Shown in pieces: positions 21,121 through 29,035 of a stretch of 62,099 bases of DNA. The stretch covers positions 1-62,099 of the forward strand of contig CAYSIF010000006.1 in NCBI GenBank assembly GCA_964431035.1, in the 5' to 3' direction. A program made the translations under genes and the position numbers. The DNA comes from Methanobrevibacter_A sp964431035 (GTDB lineage Archaea; Methanobacteriota; Methanobacteria; Methanobacteriales; Methanobacteriaceae). Numbering within the stretch: position 1 is the first letter of the stretch; each line of letters begins with the position of its first letter. Below the pieces are notes generated by a model. That model ran no database searches. It was not told where the DNA came from and worked only from the letters and a program-made list of their open reading frames with translations.

Positions 21121-21507
21121 ATGAGTTTATTTAGAAAAACAAAAGAAGAAAAACTAGAAAAATACTATAAAGGCATAAATGCTATACTGACCTTTCCTAA
21201 AGATATAGAAAATAATACTTTAACAAAAGATTATACAGATTATACAACAGGCCATGGTGGTTTAGCTGCAACATGTGGAACAGTAAATAAAAAAGCACAT
21301 GGAAAAATACAATTAACCAAGGATAATCTTGTTTTTAACTCTAAGGAAACTGGAGAATTATCCATACCATATAGTGATATTGATGCTTCAAATTCTTCAT
21401 CAAATGGAATATTATTAAATTCTGGAAAGAAGATTCTTATTAATGTATATGCACATAATAATGATATTTATGATTTTATTAGAGAATTTGCAAAAAGAAC
21501 TGATTAA
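21121..21507 (+). CDS. Small PH-like domain protein, function unknown
   Basis: A 128-residue soluble protein without signal peptide or membrane segment. The N-terminal ~40 residues are charged and helical (RKTKEEKLEKYYKGI). The rest alternates short beta strands ('GKIQLTKDNLVFNSKETGELSIPYSDI', then 'ILLNSGKKILINVY') and ends in a helix (DIYDFIREFAKR), the usual strand-strand-helix plan of bacterial PH-like domains. It begins 99 bp after the adhesin stop, with AAAGGT a short distance upstream. The fold assignment is by pattern only; it could be a membrane-peripheral or protein-binding domain. Confidence 0.6.
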   Translation: MSLFRKTKEEKLEKYYKGINAILTFPKDIENNTLTKDYTDYTTGHGGLAATCGTVNKKAHGKIQLTKDNLVFNSKETGELSIPYSDIDASNSSSNGILLNSGKKILINVYAHNNDIYDFIREFAKRTD

Positions 21508-21604
21508 ATATCTTAAAATCATTAATATGAAACTTTTTAATTAAAATAAATAACCTATTCTTTTTATAATCTCTCTTTTTTAATATAGTTTAATTCTTTT
21601 AAGA

Positions 21605-21640
21605 GGTACAGTTAAAAAATTAGCTGTACCATTTTTTAAA
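21605..21640 (+). repeat. Palindrome/hairpin 1, GGTACAG...CTGTACC followed by T-run
   Basis: Arms at 21605-21615 and 21620-21630 form an 11-bp stem (one G.U) with an AAAA loop, then ATTTTTT. It could terminate the PH-like gene or be one member of the local palindrome family. Confidence 0.5.
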
Positions 21641-21910
21641 CCCTTTAAAATTTGAGTTTCTAATTAAAATTAAATATTTTAAATTTTTAAGCAAAAATCC
21701 TAGCTGTACCAAAATTTAAACAACTTTAAACAATTTAAAAAATATTTAAAGAATTTTTTCATAAAAAAGTTACAACTAATATTTACATTAAATTAAATTC
21801 TAAGAAATCTTTTTCTAAAAAATTTTCATCACTTTAAAAATAGCTGTAACTAAGCATAGTTAAAAAGAATTTTTATATGCTTATTTTAGAAAATAAGGAT
21901 TATTTATTGA

Positions 21911-21946
21911 GGTACAGCTTTTTAATTAGCTGTACCAAGTTTTTTG
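21911..21946 (+). repeat. Palindrome/hairpin 2, GGTACAGCT...AGCTGTACC followed by T-run
   Basis: Perfect 9-bp arms (21911-21919 and 21928-21936) around an 8-base A/T loop, followed by AAGTTTTTT. Same outer arms and same 26-base span as the copy 306 bp upstream. Confidence 0.5.
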
Positions 21947-22102
21947 TATAATTTTTATTTAATTTGTTATCTATGTAAACATTTTTTATAAGGATTATCT
22001 TTTTTTGAAAAATTTTATATTTTAATCCAATTATAATAGTATATTATAAAAAGATTTAATTATTTCATTTAAAAATTTTTCTTTAGGAAGGTAATTTTAT
22101 TT

Positions 22103-23341
22103 ATGTTAATGAATGAGCAAACAAAACTTAGTAAAGATCATTACCGGATTTTTGGTTTAAGTTGGGCTGGTTGGGTTTTTGATTTTTATGATCTTGTTTT
22201 ATTCACTTTTTTAATATCTCAAATTCAAACTAGTTTAAATATTAATGCAGAAATGCTTTCTCTATGTTTAGGTTTATCTTTATTTGCCACAGGCTTAGGT
22301 GGAATTATTTTCGGAGCATTAGGGGATAAGTATGGACGTAAAAGAGTATTACAATGGACAATTGTTATGTATTCGATAGGTACATTATTATGTGCTTTCT
22401 CATGGTCTTTTTATTCTCTTTTAATATTTAGATTCATTACTGGTTTAGGTGTTGGTGGAGAATGGGCTACAGGTCAAATTTATATTAATGAAACATTCCC
22501 AGATAAACTAAGAGCTAAATTCGGGGCTTTTATGCAATCAGGTGCACCTGTAGGTGTGATTTTAGCTTCAATTGTTGGAGGAATTATAAGTCCATTTATT
22601 GGTTGGAGAATAACATTTTTAATCTCAATAATTCCTGCAGTTATGGTTATCTTTGTTAGACGATATCTTAAGGAATCTGATGTTTGGATTCAAAATAAAG
22701 ATAAATATGTAAATAAAAATATCTTCCAAGAGTTTAAACAGTTAGTATCAAGAGAACATAGGAAAATATTTCTCATTTCATTAATTTTATGTATTTTTGG
22801 TATGTCTGCTTATTGGTTTACTTATTCATGGTTACCAACATATCTTGCACAAGAACGTGGTTTAACATTAGTTGGCTCTTCAATAGGGATTATTCTAATT
22901 CAATGTGGTGATTTTGCAGGTTACACTACTTTTGGTTTTGTATCTGAGAAGATTGGAAGACGTCCTGCTTTCACAATTTATAGTTTTATTATGGCTTTAA
23001 GCATATCTATGATAACATTATGTTGGAATCAGGTTGTTGCAGTTCCAGATTTAATTTTAGTATTTATGTTTTTAACAGGTTTTGGAACAGGTTTCTTTGG
23101 TGGATTCGGTGCATTATTCTCAGAATTATTCCCAACAAAAATAAGAAATACTGCTGTTGGAACAGTATTCAACCTTGCACGAGGAATACAATTTATCACA
23201 CCATTAATTATAACATTAGTTGCAACATATTATGATTTAAGTTATGGTATTGGTATTGCAGCATTATTTGCTCTACTTTGTGGTGTTTGGATTTGGTTAT
23301 TCCCTGAGACTAAAGGAAGAAAAATTAATGATTTAAATTAA
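22103..23341 (+). CDS. MFS transporter, organic-acid/sugar type
   Basis: A 412-residue membrane protein with about 12 hydrophobic segments. It has the MFS motif A (GDKYGRKR) between helices 2 and 3, a conserved 'FRFITGLGVGGEWATGQIYINE' helix 4-5 region, and a second motif A-like loop (EKIGRRPA) between helices 8 and 9. The helix-1 'FDFYDLVLFTF' and the 'GLGVGGEW' pattern are those of the metabolite:H+ symporter / sialate-like branch, whose substrates are carboxylates, aromatic acids or sugars. It is followed after 40 bp by fumarate reductase subunits, so a dicarboxylate such as fumarate or succinate is an attractive but unproven substrate. AGGAAGGT lies 10 bases before ATG 22103; a second ATG follows at 22109. 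Confidence 0.8.
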   Translation: MLMNEQTKLSKDHYRIFGLSWAGWVFDFYDLVLFTFLISQIQTSLNINAEMLSLCLGLSLFATGLGGIIFGALGDKYGRKRVLQWTIVMYSIGTLLCAFSWSFYSLLIFRFITGLGVGGEWATGQIYINETFPDKLRAKFGAFMQSGAPVGVILASIVGGIISPFIGWRITFLISIIPAVMVIFVRRYLKESDVWIQNKDKYVNKNIFQEFKQLVSREHRKIFLISLILCIFGMSAYWFTYSWLPTYLAQERGLTLVGSSIGIILIQCGDFAGYTTFGFVSEKIGRRPAFTIYSFIMALSISMITLCWNQVVAVPDLILVFMFLTGFGTGFFGGFGALFSELFPTKIRNTAVGTVFNLARGIQFITPLIITLVATYYDLSYGIGIAALFALLCGVWIWLFPETKGRKINDLN

Positions 23342-23381
23342 AATATTTTTATTTTTAAAAATTTTATTTAAGATGTTCTAA

Positions 23382-25061
23382 ATGCTTATGGTTGAAAAAA
23401 TTATAGTAATTGGTGCAGGACTTGCAGGATTAACATGTAGCCTAAAAGCAGCTAATAAAAATATAAATGTGGAACTATTCTCACCTGCACCCTCAGAACG
23501 CTCACAATCTGTAATGGCAATGGGGGGAATAAATGCCTCATTAAACACTAAAGGACAAAAAGACTCTAAAAAACAACACTACCAAGATACAATTAATGCT
23601 GGAGCAGATATTAACAATCATAACGCAGTAAAAAACCTAACAAATAATGCACCAGAAATAATCCAATGGTTAAATAATCTAGGAACCAATTTCACAAGAG
23701 ATGAAAATAACAATATAGATTTAAGATACCTAAGCGGTCATAAAAATATGAGAACTGCATATGCAGGCGCAAAAACAGGAAAACAAATACTAACAGCCAT
23801 CAACACAGAATGCAGAAAATATGAACATAAAAATATAATTAAAAGACACACTGGTTGGAGATTCTTATCCCTAATAATAGATGAAAATAAAACCTGCCAT
23901 GGAGTAATCCTAATTAATGAAAATACAGATGAAATAAAAGAATTCTATGCAGACTCTGTAATTATAGCAACTGGAGGAGCAAATAAAGTTTTTGGAAAAA
24001 GTACAGGTTCAATACAAAATGATGGATACACTACAGGTCAAGTATTTAAACAAGGTGTGAACTTAGCAAATATGGAAATGATACAATACCATCCTACAAC
24101 TATCAAAACACCTGTTAAAAGAATGCTCATTACAGAAGCTGCACGTGGAGAAGGAGGAAGAATATACACAATACGTGATGGTGAAAAATGGTACTTTATG
24201 GAAGAATGGTATCCCAAAAAAGGTGCACTAATGCCAAGAGATATAGTATCACAAAGCATATACAAAATCTGCAATGATTATAAATTAGGAATAAATGGTG
24301 AAAATAAAGTTTATCTAGATTTAACTCATTTACCAGAAGATGTGATTCGTGTAAAACTTGATGAAGTTTATGAAATCTGCAGGAAATATTTAAACTTAGA
24401 TCCTACAGTTGAACCTATTCCAATATATTCTGGTGTTCACTACTTCATGGGAGGTATAAGAACAGATGAAAATCATAAAACCAATATTAAAAACTTATTC
24501 GCTATAGGAGAATGCTCCTCACAATACCATGGAGCTAACCGCCTTGGAGGAAACTCCCTACTTGGAGCAATACATGGTGGATGGATAGTTGCAGAACAAC
24601 TAAAAAAACACAAAAAAGAAAAACATAATACAAATATTGGAGAAAAAACACTAAAACACGAAATAGAATCATATAAACAATGGAAAAAAATACAAAACAA
24701 GAATAATAATACTTCATCATATCAAATTGAAGAAAAACTAACAAATATAATGAATAAAACTATGAGCATATACAGAAACGAAACTGAACTAAAAAATGCA
24801 CTAGATAAAATAAATAAACTTGAAACAGTACATATAAATAGTCATAAATCTTATTATGATTATATTCTATTAAAATCCTTAATAACAACATCTAAAGCAA
24901 TGTTACATTCTGCATTAAAAAGAAAAGAAAGTAGAGGAGCACATCAAAGAACAGACTATCCAAAAAAAGATGATAAATACTTAAAAACCACTGTAAGCAC
25001 ATACAATAACAATAAAATAGAAATCACATTTAAAGATACAGAAGAAAAAATGAACTGGTAA
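23382..25061 (+). CDS. tfrA: Fumarate reductase flavoprotein subunit (TfrA-like)
   Basis: A 559-residue FAD protein of the succinate dehydrogenase/fumarate reductase family. Visible features are the dinucleotide-binding 'VIGAGLAGLTC' (residues ~9-19), 'ATGGANKVFGKSTGS', the substrate-site region 'MIQYHPTTI', 'LITEAARGEGG', 'MPRDIVSQ', and the second FAD stretch 'GECSSQYHGANRLGGNSLLG'. The position equivalent to the His that binds FAD covalently in E. coli FrdA is Gln42 (RSQS in place of RSHT), so FAD is probably non-covalent. In methanogens this enzyme reduces fumarate to succinate with coenzyme M and coenzyme B for biosynthesis. The gene for the iron-sulfur subunit begins 9 bp downstream. 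ATG 23388 is an alternative start. Confidence 0.85.
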   Translation: MLMVEKIIVIGAGLAGLTCSLKAANKNINVELFSPAPSERSQSVMAMGGINASLNTKGQKDSKKQHYQDTINAGADINNHNAVKNLTNNAPEIIQWLNNLGTNFTRDENNNIDLRYLSGHKNMRTAYAGAKTGKQILTAINTECRKYEHKNIIKRHTGWRFLSLIIDENKTCHGVILINENTDEIKEFYADSVIIATGGANKVFGKSTGSIQNDGYTTGQVFKQGVNLANMEMIQYHPTTIKTPVKRMLITEAARGEGGRIYTIRDGEKWYFMEEWYPKKGALMPRDIVSQSIYKICNDYKLGINGENKVYLDLTHLPEDVIRVKLDEVYEICRKYLNLDPTVEPIPIYSGVHYFMGGIRTDENHKTNIKNLFAIGECSSQYHGANRLGGNSLLGAIHGGWIVAEQLKKHKKEKHNTNIGEKTLKHEIESYKQWKKIQNKNNNTSSYQIEEKLTNIMNKTMSIYRNETELKNALDKINKLETVHINSHKSYYDYILLKSLITTSKAMLHSALKRKESRGAHQRTDYPKKDDKYLKTTVSTYNNNKIEITFKDTEEKMNW

Positions 25062-25070
25062 AAAGAGAAT

Positions 25071-25775
25071 ATGGAATCAATAAAAGTAATAATAAAAACA
25101 GTAGAAAATAAAGAAGAAGTAACACAGGAATACACATATAAAGGAGACCTTAATATTCCAGTAACCACATTACTTGAAAGACTTAATATTAATTTTGATA
25201 CTAAAATACATTACTCCTCCAGTTGTCTTCAAGGATTATGTGGTGCCTGTTCAATGATAATTAATGGATGGCCAAAACTTGCATGTAAAACATTTCTTAA
25301 TGAAGAGATAATAACAAAAACTACAGGTAAAATTACAATAGAACCATTAAGCAAATTCCCAATTATAAAAGACTTAATTGTAGATAGAAGTGTAATGTTT
25401 GAAAATTTAAAAAAAGCACAACAATGGCTAGAAGAAGATGCAAACTTTAAAACAGATAATCATCAATTAGAATATGAAGTATCGCAATGTATAATGTGTG
25501 GATGCTGTCTTGAAGCCTGTGCAAACTACAATCTAGAGGATGATTATTATGGTGTAATACTGCCGGTATCATCTTCTAAAATAATAAAACAAGAAACAAA
25601 TAAAGATAAAATAAAATTTCTTAAAGAAGAGCATAATAAACATTTTACTAATGGTTGTACAGAATCTCTTATTTGTGAAGATATTTGTCCAATGAATATT
25701 CAAACACAAAGAGCAATATCAATTATGAACACTTATTCCCTTAGAAAACTTAACAAAATATTAGATAAGGAATAA
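25071..25775 (+). CDS. Fumarate reductase iron-sulfur subunit, short form without CCG domain
   Basis: A 234-residue FrdB/SdhB-type protein. A plant-type [2Fe-2S] domain has Cys52, Cys57, Cys60 and Cys72 (pattern C-x4-C-x2-C-x11-C). A second domain has C-x2-C-x2-C-x3-C (Cys140, 143, 146, 150) and a C-x5-C-x3-CP motif (Cys196, 202, 206). This matches three-cluster SdhB/FrdB proteins. Known TfrB of Methanothermobacter is about twice as long, with a C-terminal HdrB-like cysteine-rich (CCG) region where CoM-SH and CoB-SH are oxidised. Nothing like that is encoded here or in the 82 bp downstream. It forms an operon with the flavoprotein (9-bp gap). The electron donor is therefore uncertain. Confidence 0.8.
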   Translation: MESIKVIIKTVENKEEVTQEYTYKGDLNIPVTTLLERLNINFDTKIHYSSSCLQGLCGACSMIINGWPKLACKTFLNEEIITKTTGKITIEPLSKFPIIKDLIVDRSVMFENLKKAQQWLEEDANFKTDNHQLEYEVSQCIMCGCCLEACANYNLEDDYYGVILPVSSSKIIKQETNKDKIKFLKEEHNKHFTNGCTESLICEDICPMNIQTQRAISIMNTYSLRKLNKILDKE

Positions 25776-25857
25776 AAACATTTTTATTATAATTTAATAC
25801 AAACATAATTATAAAATAAAAGGAATTCAATTTTTTTATTATAATTAAGGAGACCTA

Positions 25858-26553
25858 GTGACTATGGAATATGAAATAGCTGGTGGATCATTTCCTATGG
25901 TAATTTGTAAATTACAAAAAGGAGAAACAATGAAAGATGAAAGTGGAGCAATGGCATTCATGACCTCTGGTATGAAAATGGAAACAAGTACTGGTGGAGG
26001 TCTTTTAAAAGGGCTTGGAAGAGCATTAGCTGGAGATTCACTATTTTTAAACTTTTTTACAGCAGAAGAAGATAATCAGGAAATTGGATTTTCATCATAC
26101 ACTCCTGGAAAAATCATACCTATAAAATTAGATGAAACAAAATCAATTATTGGTCAAAAAAGCTCATTTTTAGCAGCAGAAGAAAGTATCAATATTGATA
26201 TGCACTTTAGAAAGAAACTTGGTGCAGGTTTATTTGGTGGAGAAGGTTTCATCCTCCAAAAATTCAGTGGAAATGGTATGGTATTTTTAGAAATTGATGG
26301 AGAAGTAATTGAACGTGATTTAGAACCTGGTGAAACATTACGTGTAGATCAAGGACATATTGCAGCAATGGATGAATCTGTTGATTTTGATATTCAAAGA
26401 GTTAAAGGTGCTAAAAACATGTTATTTGGTGGTGAAGGAATATTCTTAGCTACTGTAACTGGTCCTGGAAAAGTTTGGATACAAACCATGCCATTATCTA
26501 AATTAGCAGAAGCAATAATTCCATACATACCAGAAAAACATAACGATTTCTAG
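25858..26553 (+). CDS. AIM24 / TIGR00266 family protein
   Basis: A 231-residue soluble protein of the AIM24/TIGR00266 family: 'GSFPMVICKLQKGETMKDESGAMAFMTSGM', repeated glycine-rich strands ('GLGRALAGDSLFLNFF', 'GAGLFGGEGFILQKFSGNGMVFLE'), then 'VDQGHIAAMDESVDFDIQRVKGAKNMLFGGEGIF'. Family members form beta-prism-like trimers of unknown biochemical role. A ribosome site AAGGAG (25847-25852) lies 5 bases before GTG 25858 and 11 before ATG 25864; GTG is preferred by spacing. No operon partner is obvious. Confidence 0.8.
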   Translation: MTMEYEIAGGSFPMVICKLQKGETMKDESGAMAFMTSGMKMETSTGGGLLKGLGRALAGDSLFLNFFTAEEDNQEIGFSSYTPGKIIPIKLDETKSIIGQKSSFLAAEESINIDMHFRKKLGAGLFGGEGFILQKFSGNGMVFLEIDGEVIERDLEPGETLRVDQGHIAAMDESVDFDIQRVKGAKNMLFGGEGIFLATVTGPGKVWIQTMPLSKLAEAIIPYIPEKHNDF

Positions 26554-26620
26554 AAAAAAATTTAGTTTATTAATTTTTAATAAACATTTTTTTATTATAT
26601 TTTTTTTTAAGGAGAATATT

Positions 26621-27013
26621 GTGGTTATGGATGAAATAATCTTTAAACCAATTGGATATATTAAATCTAAATATGAAACAGTAGATGATATGCCAAAATC
26701 AAGTAAAGAATCAATGGATGAGGAAGCAGAACTTATAATTGATGAGGAATACTTAGAAAGTATGTCTAGTATGAAAGTTGGTGAGGAATATATGGTTCTT
26801 TTTCACTTCCATAAATCAAAAGATTATAAACAAAGGGTTCCATTAAGAGGTGATGGTCCAATAAGAGGTTTGTTTTCAACATATGCGCCTAATAGACCAA
26901 ATCCTATTGGGGTATCAACAATCAAAATTAAAGAAATTAATAATAATATAATTAAATTTAATGGAGTTGACATGTTAAATAACACTCCTGTACTTGATTT
27001 AAAAATAATTTAA
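26621..27013 (+). CDS. trmO: TrmO-type tRNA methyltransferase
   Basis: A 130-residue protein of the TsaA/YaeB/TrmO (UPF0066) family. Family hallmarks are 'PIGYIKSKY' at the start, 'FHFHKSKDYKQRVPLRGDGPIRGLFSTYAPNRPNPIGVS' in the middle, and 'VDMLNNTPVLDLK' at the end. TrmO adds the N6-methyl group to N6-threonylcarbamoyladenosine at tRNA position 37 using S-adenosylmethionine. This protein has the length of the single-domain archaeal versions. AAGGAG (26609-26614) is 6 bases before GTG 26621; ATG 26627 is possible. The next gene begins 20 bp downstream and is probably co-transcribed. The family call is secure; the exact substrate in this organism is inferred. Confidence 0.85.
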   Translation: MVMDEIIFKPIGYIKSKYETVDDMPKSSKESMDEEAELIIDEEYLESMSSMKVGEEYMVLFHFHKSKDYKQRVPLRGDGPIRGLFSTYAPNRPNPIGVSTIKIKEINNNIIKFNGVDMLNNTPVLDLKII

Positions 27014-27032
27014 ATTTTTTAGTGATAATCTG

Positions 27033-27491
27033 ATGTTAAGAAAAGATAGGGAAGTAACTGATAAAACTAAGATAATTGAAATTTTGGATAAGTCTAAAAC
27101 AATTCGTTTAGGTTTAAATGATAAAATTTATCCTTATATTGTTCCTGTATCTTTTGGTTATGAGTTTAAGGATAATAATTTGGAATTTTATTTTCATGGA
27201 GCAAATAAAGGTAAAAAACACCAGTTAATTTCAAAAAATAATAAAATATGTGTAGAAACAGATTATACTGGTGAGTATAAATTAACATATAATAGTGCAA
27301 CCGTAGAGTATGGTAGTATTATTGCATATGGTGTTGTTGAGGAGATACTTGAAGTGAGGGAGAAAGTATATGCAATGGAGAAATTAATTTCGCATTGTAA
27401 TCTTCATTTTGAAATAGATTTGGATTTATTGAAAGTAACACGTGTGTATAAGGTTAAAGTAGAAGATTTTACTGTTAAGTCTAATTTGTAA
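27033..27491 (+). CDS. NimA-like flavin-binding protein (PNPOx fold)
   Basis: A 152-residue protein of the pyridoxamine 5'-phosphate oxidase-like, nitroimidazole-resistance (NimA) family: 'MLRKDREVTDKTKIIEILDKSKTIRLG', then 'PYIVPVSFGYEF' and 'LEFYFHGANKGKKHQLI', the FMN-contacting strand and helix. Family members bind FMN or haem and reduce small molecules. GTGAT (27021-27025) is a plausible archaeal ribosome site 7 bases before the ATG. A terminator-like T-rich stretch follows the stop. The substrate cannot be read from sequence. Confidence 0.75.
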   Translation: MLRKDREVTDKTKIIEILDKSKTIRLGLNDKIYPYIVPVSFGYEFKDNNLEFYFHGANKGKKHQLISKNNKICVETDYTGEYKLTYNSATVEYGSIIAYGVVEEILEVREKVYAMEKLISHCNLHFEIDLDLLKVTRVYKVKVEDFTVKSNL

Positions 27492-27512
27492 TTATTTTTT
27501 TTATTTTTTTTG

Positions 27513-27545
27513 TTAACAATTGTGATAAATTTTTTATATTTCTAA
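27513..27545 (+). promoter_or_regulatory. Promoter with TTAACAATTGTGAT element before the GMC oxidoreductase
   Basis: TTAACAATTGTGAT (27513-27526) matches 12 of 14 positions of the element repeated upstream of the EF-hand gene (42851-42864) and is followed by a TATA-like TTTTTATATTT (about 27531-27541). Spacing to the ribosome site at 27577 leaves a short leader. Confidence 0.4.
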
Positions 27546-27590
27546 AACATAATATAACAATAGTTAATTTTATTATAGGAGGTACAAAAA

Positions 27591-28907
27591 ATAACAAAAT
27601 ACGACACAATAATCATAGGATCCGGAGCAGGAGGCTCAACAGTAGCAAGAGATCTCTCCAAAAAAGGACATAAAATACTAATACTAGAAAAAGGAACATT
27701 CATCCCACAAGGACAATACGTAAAAGAAATAAAAACAAAAACAATAAAACTTCAAAAAACATTAACAGAAAAAGAAAAAGAAAAATATCCATTTTTAAAT
27801 AAACCCTTAGAACTAAGTTACATAGAAAACATTGGAGGAACAACAACCGCATCAATTGGAAATGCATGTTTCTCATGTAGTGGATGTTATGATAACTCAG
27901 TAATGACACAATTTGAAAGAAATAATATTAATATAACAAAAGAACTTCTAGAGATAAGTGAAGAAATTAATGTTAAATATTTCCCAAATAAACAATGGGG
28001 ACTAGCAACAAAAAAACTCGCAGAAGCAGGAAGAGAATTAAACTATGAAATAGAAGCAATGCCAAAATTCATAAACTTTGATAAATGTACAAACTGTGGT
28101 ATGTGTGTTAACGGTTGTATAAAAGATGGAAAATGGGATGCAACATATTTTATAAAAGAAGCAAAAGAAAATAATGCAGAAATTATAACCAATTTCACAG
28201 TTAATAAAATTCTAAAAGAAAATGGAAAAGTAAAAGGTGTTGAAGGAATAAATGAAAACGGAGATATAGAAGTCTTTTATTCAGATATTGTGGTTTTATC
28301 TGCAGGTGCTTTAAACACTCCATTAATTTTAAGAAATTCTGGAATAGATAATGCTGGTGAAGAAATCTTTTTAGATATTTTCACTACAATTGGGGGTTAT
28401 CTTCCAAATAGTAATTTGAAAAATGAATTATTAATGGGAATAAAAGTTGAATTCGGTCCTTATTTTTTATCTCCACACTATTCTACACAGTTACTTCCAT
28501 TAATTAAAGAGAAAGGTTACAATGTAAGTGATAAGGATATTATTGGTTTGATGTTGAAGTTTGCTGATGAAAATACTGGTAAAATTAATGATGATGGTAG
28601 TATTAGTAAGACTTTAACAGTTAAAGATTTGGAGATAATTAAGGAAGGTTATAAGAAGGCTTGGGATTTACTTGTTAAGATTGGTGTAGATTCAGATTCT
28701 ATTGTTGCTACTGGTCTTAAAGGTGCTCATCCAGGAGGTACTGCTCCTTTAGGTAAGATTGTTGATGAGGATTTTCAAACGAGTATTGAAGGTTTGTTTG
28801 TTTGTGATGCAAGTGTTATACCTGAGGCTCCAGGTAGGCCTCCGATTTTAACGATTTTAGGAATTTCTCGTAAGGTTTCTAATTTTATTTCAGGTATTTT
28901 GGGGTAG
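27591..28907 (+). CDS. GMC-type FAD oxidoreductase with Fe-S motif, apparent ATA start
   Basis: A 438-residue glucose-methanol-choline-type FAD oxidoreductase. The frame contains the FAD-binding 'DTIIIGSGAGGSTVA' (residues 5-19), a Cys cluster C-F-S-C-S-G-C (93-99), 'NIGGTTTASIG', a ferredoxin-like C-x2-C-x2-C-x3-C (Cys166, 169, 172, 176) and the C-terminal GMC signature 'GLFVCDASVIPEAPGRPP'. The first in-frame ATG (27903) lies after the FAD motif and the first Cys cluster, and no ATG, GTG or TTG occurs between it and the upstream stop TAG (27576). AGGAGG (27577-27582) sits 8 bases before ATA-ACA-AAA-TAC-GAC, so ATA at 27591 is the likely initiator. Codon use changes sharply near 28230 from A/C-ending to T/G-ending. 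The substrate is unknown. Confidence 0.75.
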   Translation: MTKYDTIIIGSGAGGSTVARDLSKKGHKILILEKGTFIPQGQYVKEIKTKTIKLQKTLTEKEKEKYPFLNKPLELSYIENIGGTTTASIGNACFSCSGCYDNSVMTQFERNNINITKELLEISEEINVKYFPNKQWGLATKKLAEAGRELNYEIEAMPKFINFDKCTNCGMCVNGCIKDGKWDATYFIKEAKENNAEIITNFTVNKILKENGKVKGVEGINENGDIEVFYSDIVVLSAGALNTPLILRNSGIDNAGEEIFLDIFTTIGGYLPNSNLKNELLMGIKVEFGPYFLSPHYSTQLLPLIKEKGYNVSDKDIIGLMLKFADENTGKINDDGSISKTLTVKDLEIIKEGYKKAWDLLVKIGVDSDSIVATGLKGAHPGGTAPLGKIVDEDFQTSIEGLFVCDASVIPEAPGRPPILTILGISRKVSNFISGILG

Positions 28908-28937
28908 TTGATTTTTTTCTTTATTTTTTTATATTAA

Positions 28938-28975
28938 CATATCATAATATTGTGATATGAAAATATTTATATATG
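28938..28975 (+). promoter_or_regulatory. Operator-like palindrome and TATA box before the ArsR gene
   Basis: A 22-base imperfect palindrome (28938-28959, arms CATATCA and TGATATG, core AATATT, one mismatched pair) lies directly upstream of a TATA-like TTTATATAT (28966-28974), about 65 bases before the regulator's ATG. The position fits autoregulation by the ArsR protein. Confidence 0.5.
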
Positions 28976-29035
28976 ACAATAACACAAACTATTACACATA
29001 GAGATTAAAAAAAATTATTTTTATTGTGATGAAAA

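Larger units (their letters stand above)
21508..22102. other. Structured intergenic region upstream of the MFS gene
   Basis: There is no reading frame, but the region is unusually structured. Four occurrences of TAGCTGTA(C/A)C lie at 21621, 21701, 21841 and 21927. Two of them pair with GGTACAG to make hairpins of identical 26-base span. TAAGCATA/TATGCTTA and TTATTTT/AAAATAA inverted repeats sit between. The last ~150 bases hold A/T-rich promoter-like sequence and AGGAAGGT ahead of the transporter. Confidence 0.5.

Noticed and set aside
27903..28907. ATG 27903 as the true start of the oxidoreductase
   Set aside because: It would remove the FAD-binding motif and a Cys cluster that are intact in frame upstream, and it lacks the strong AGGAGG found before 27591.
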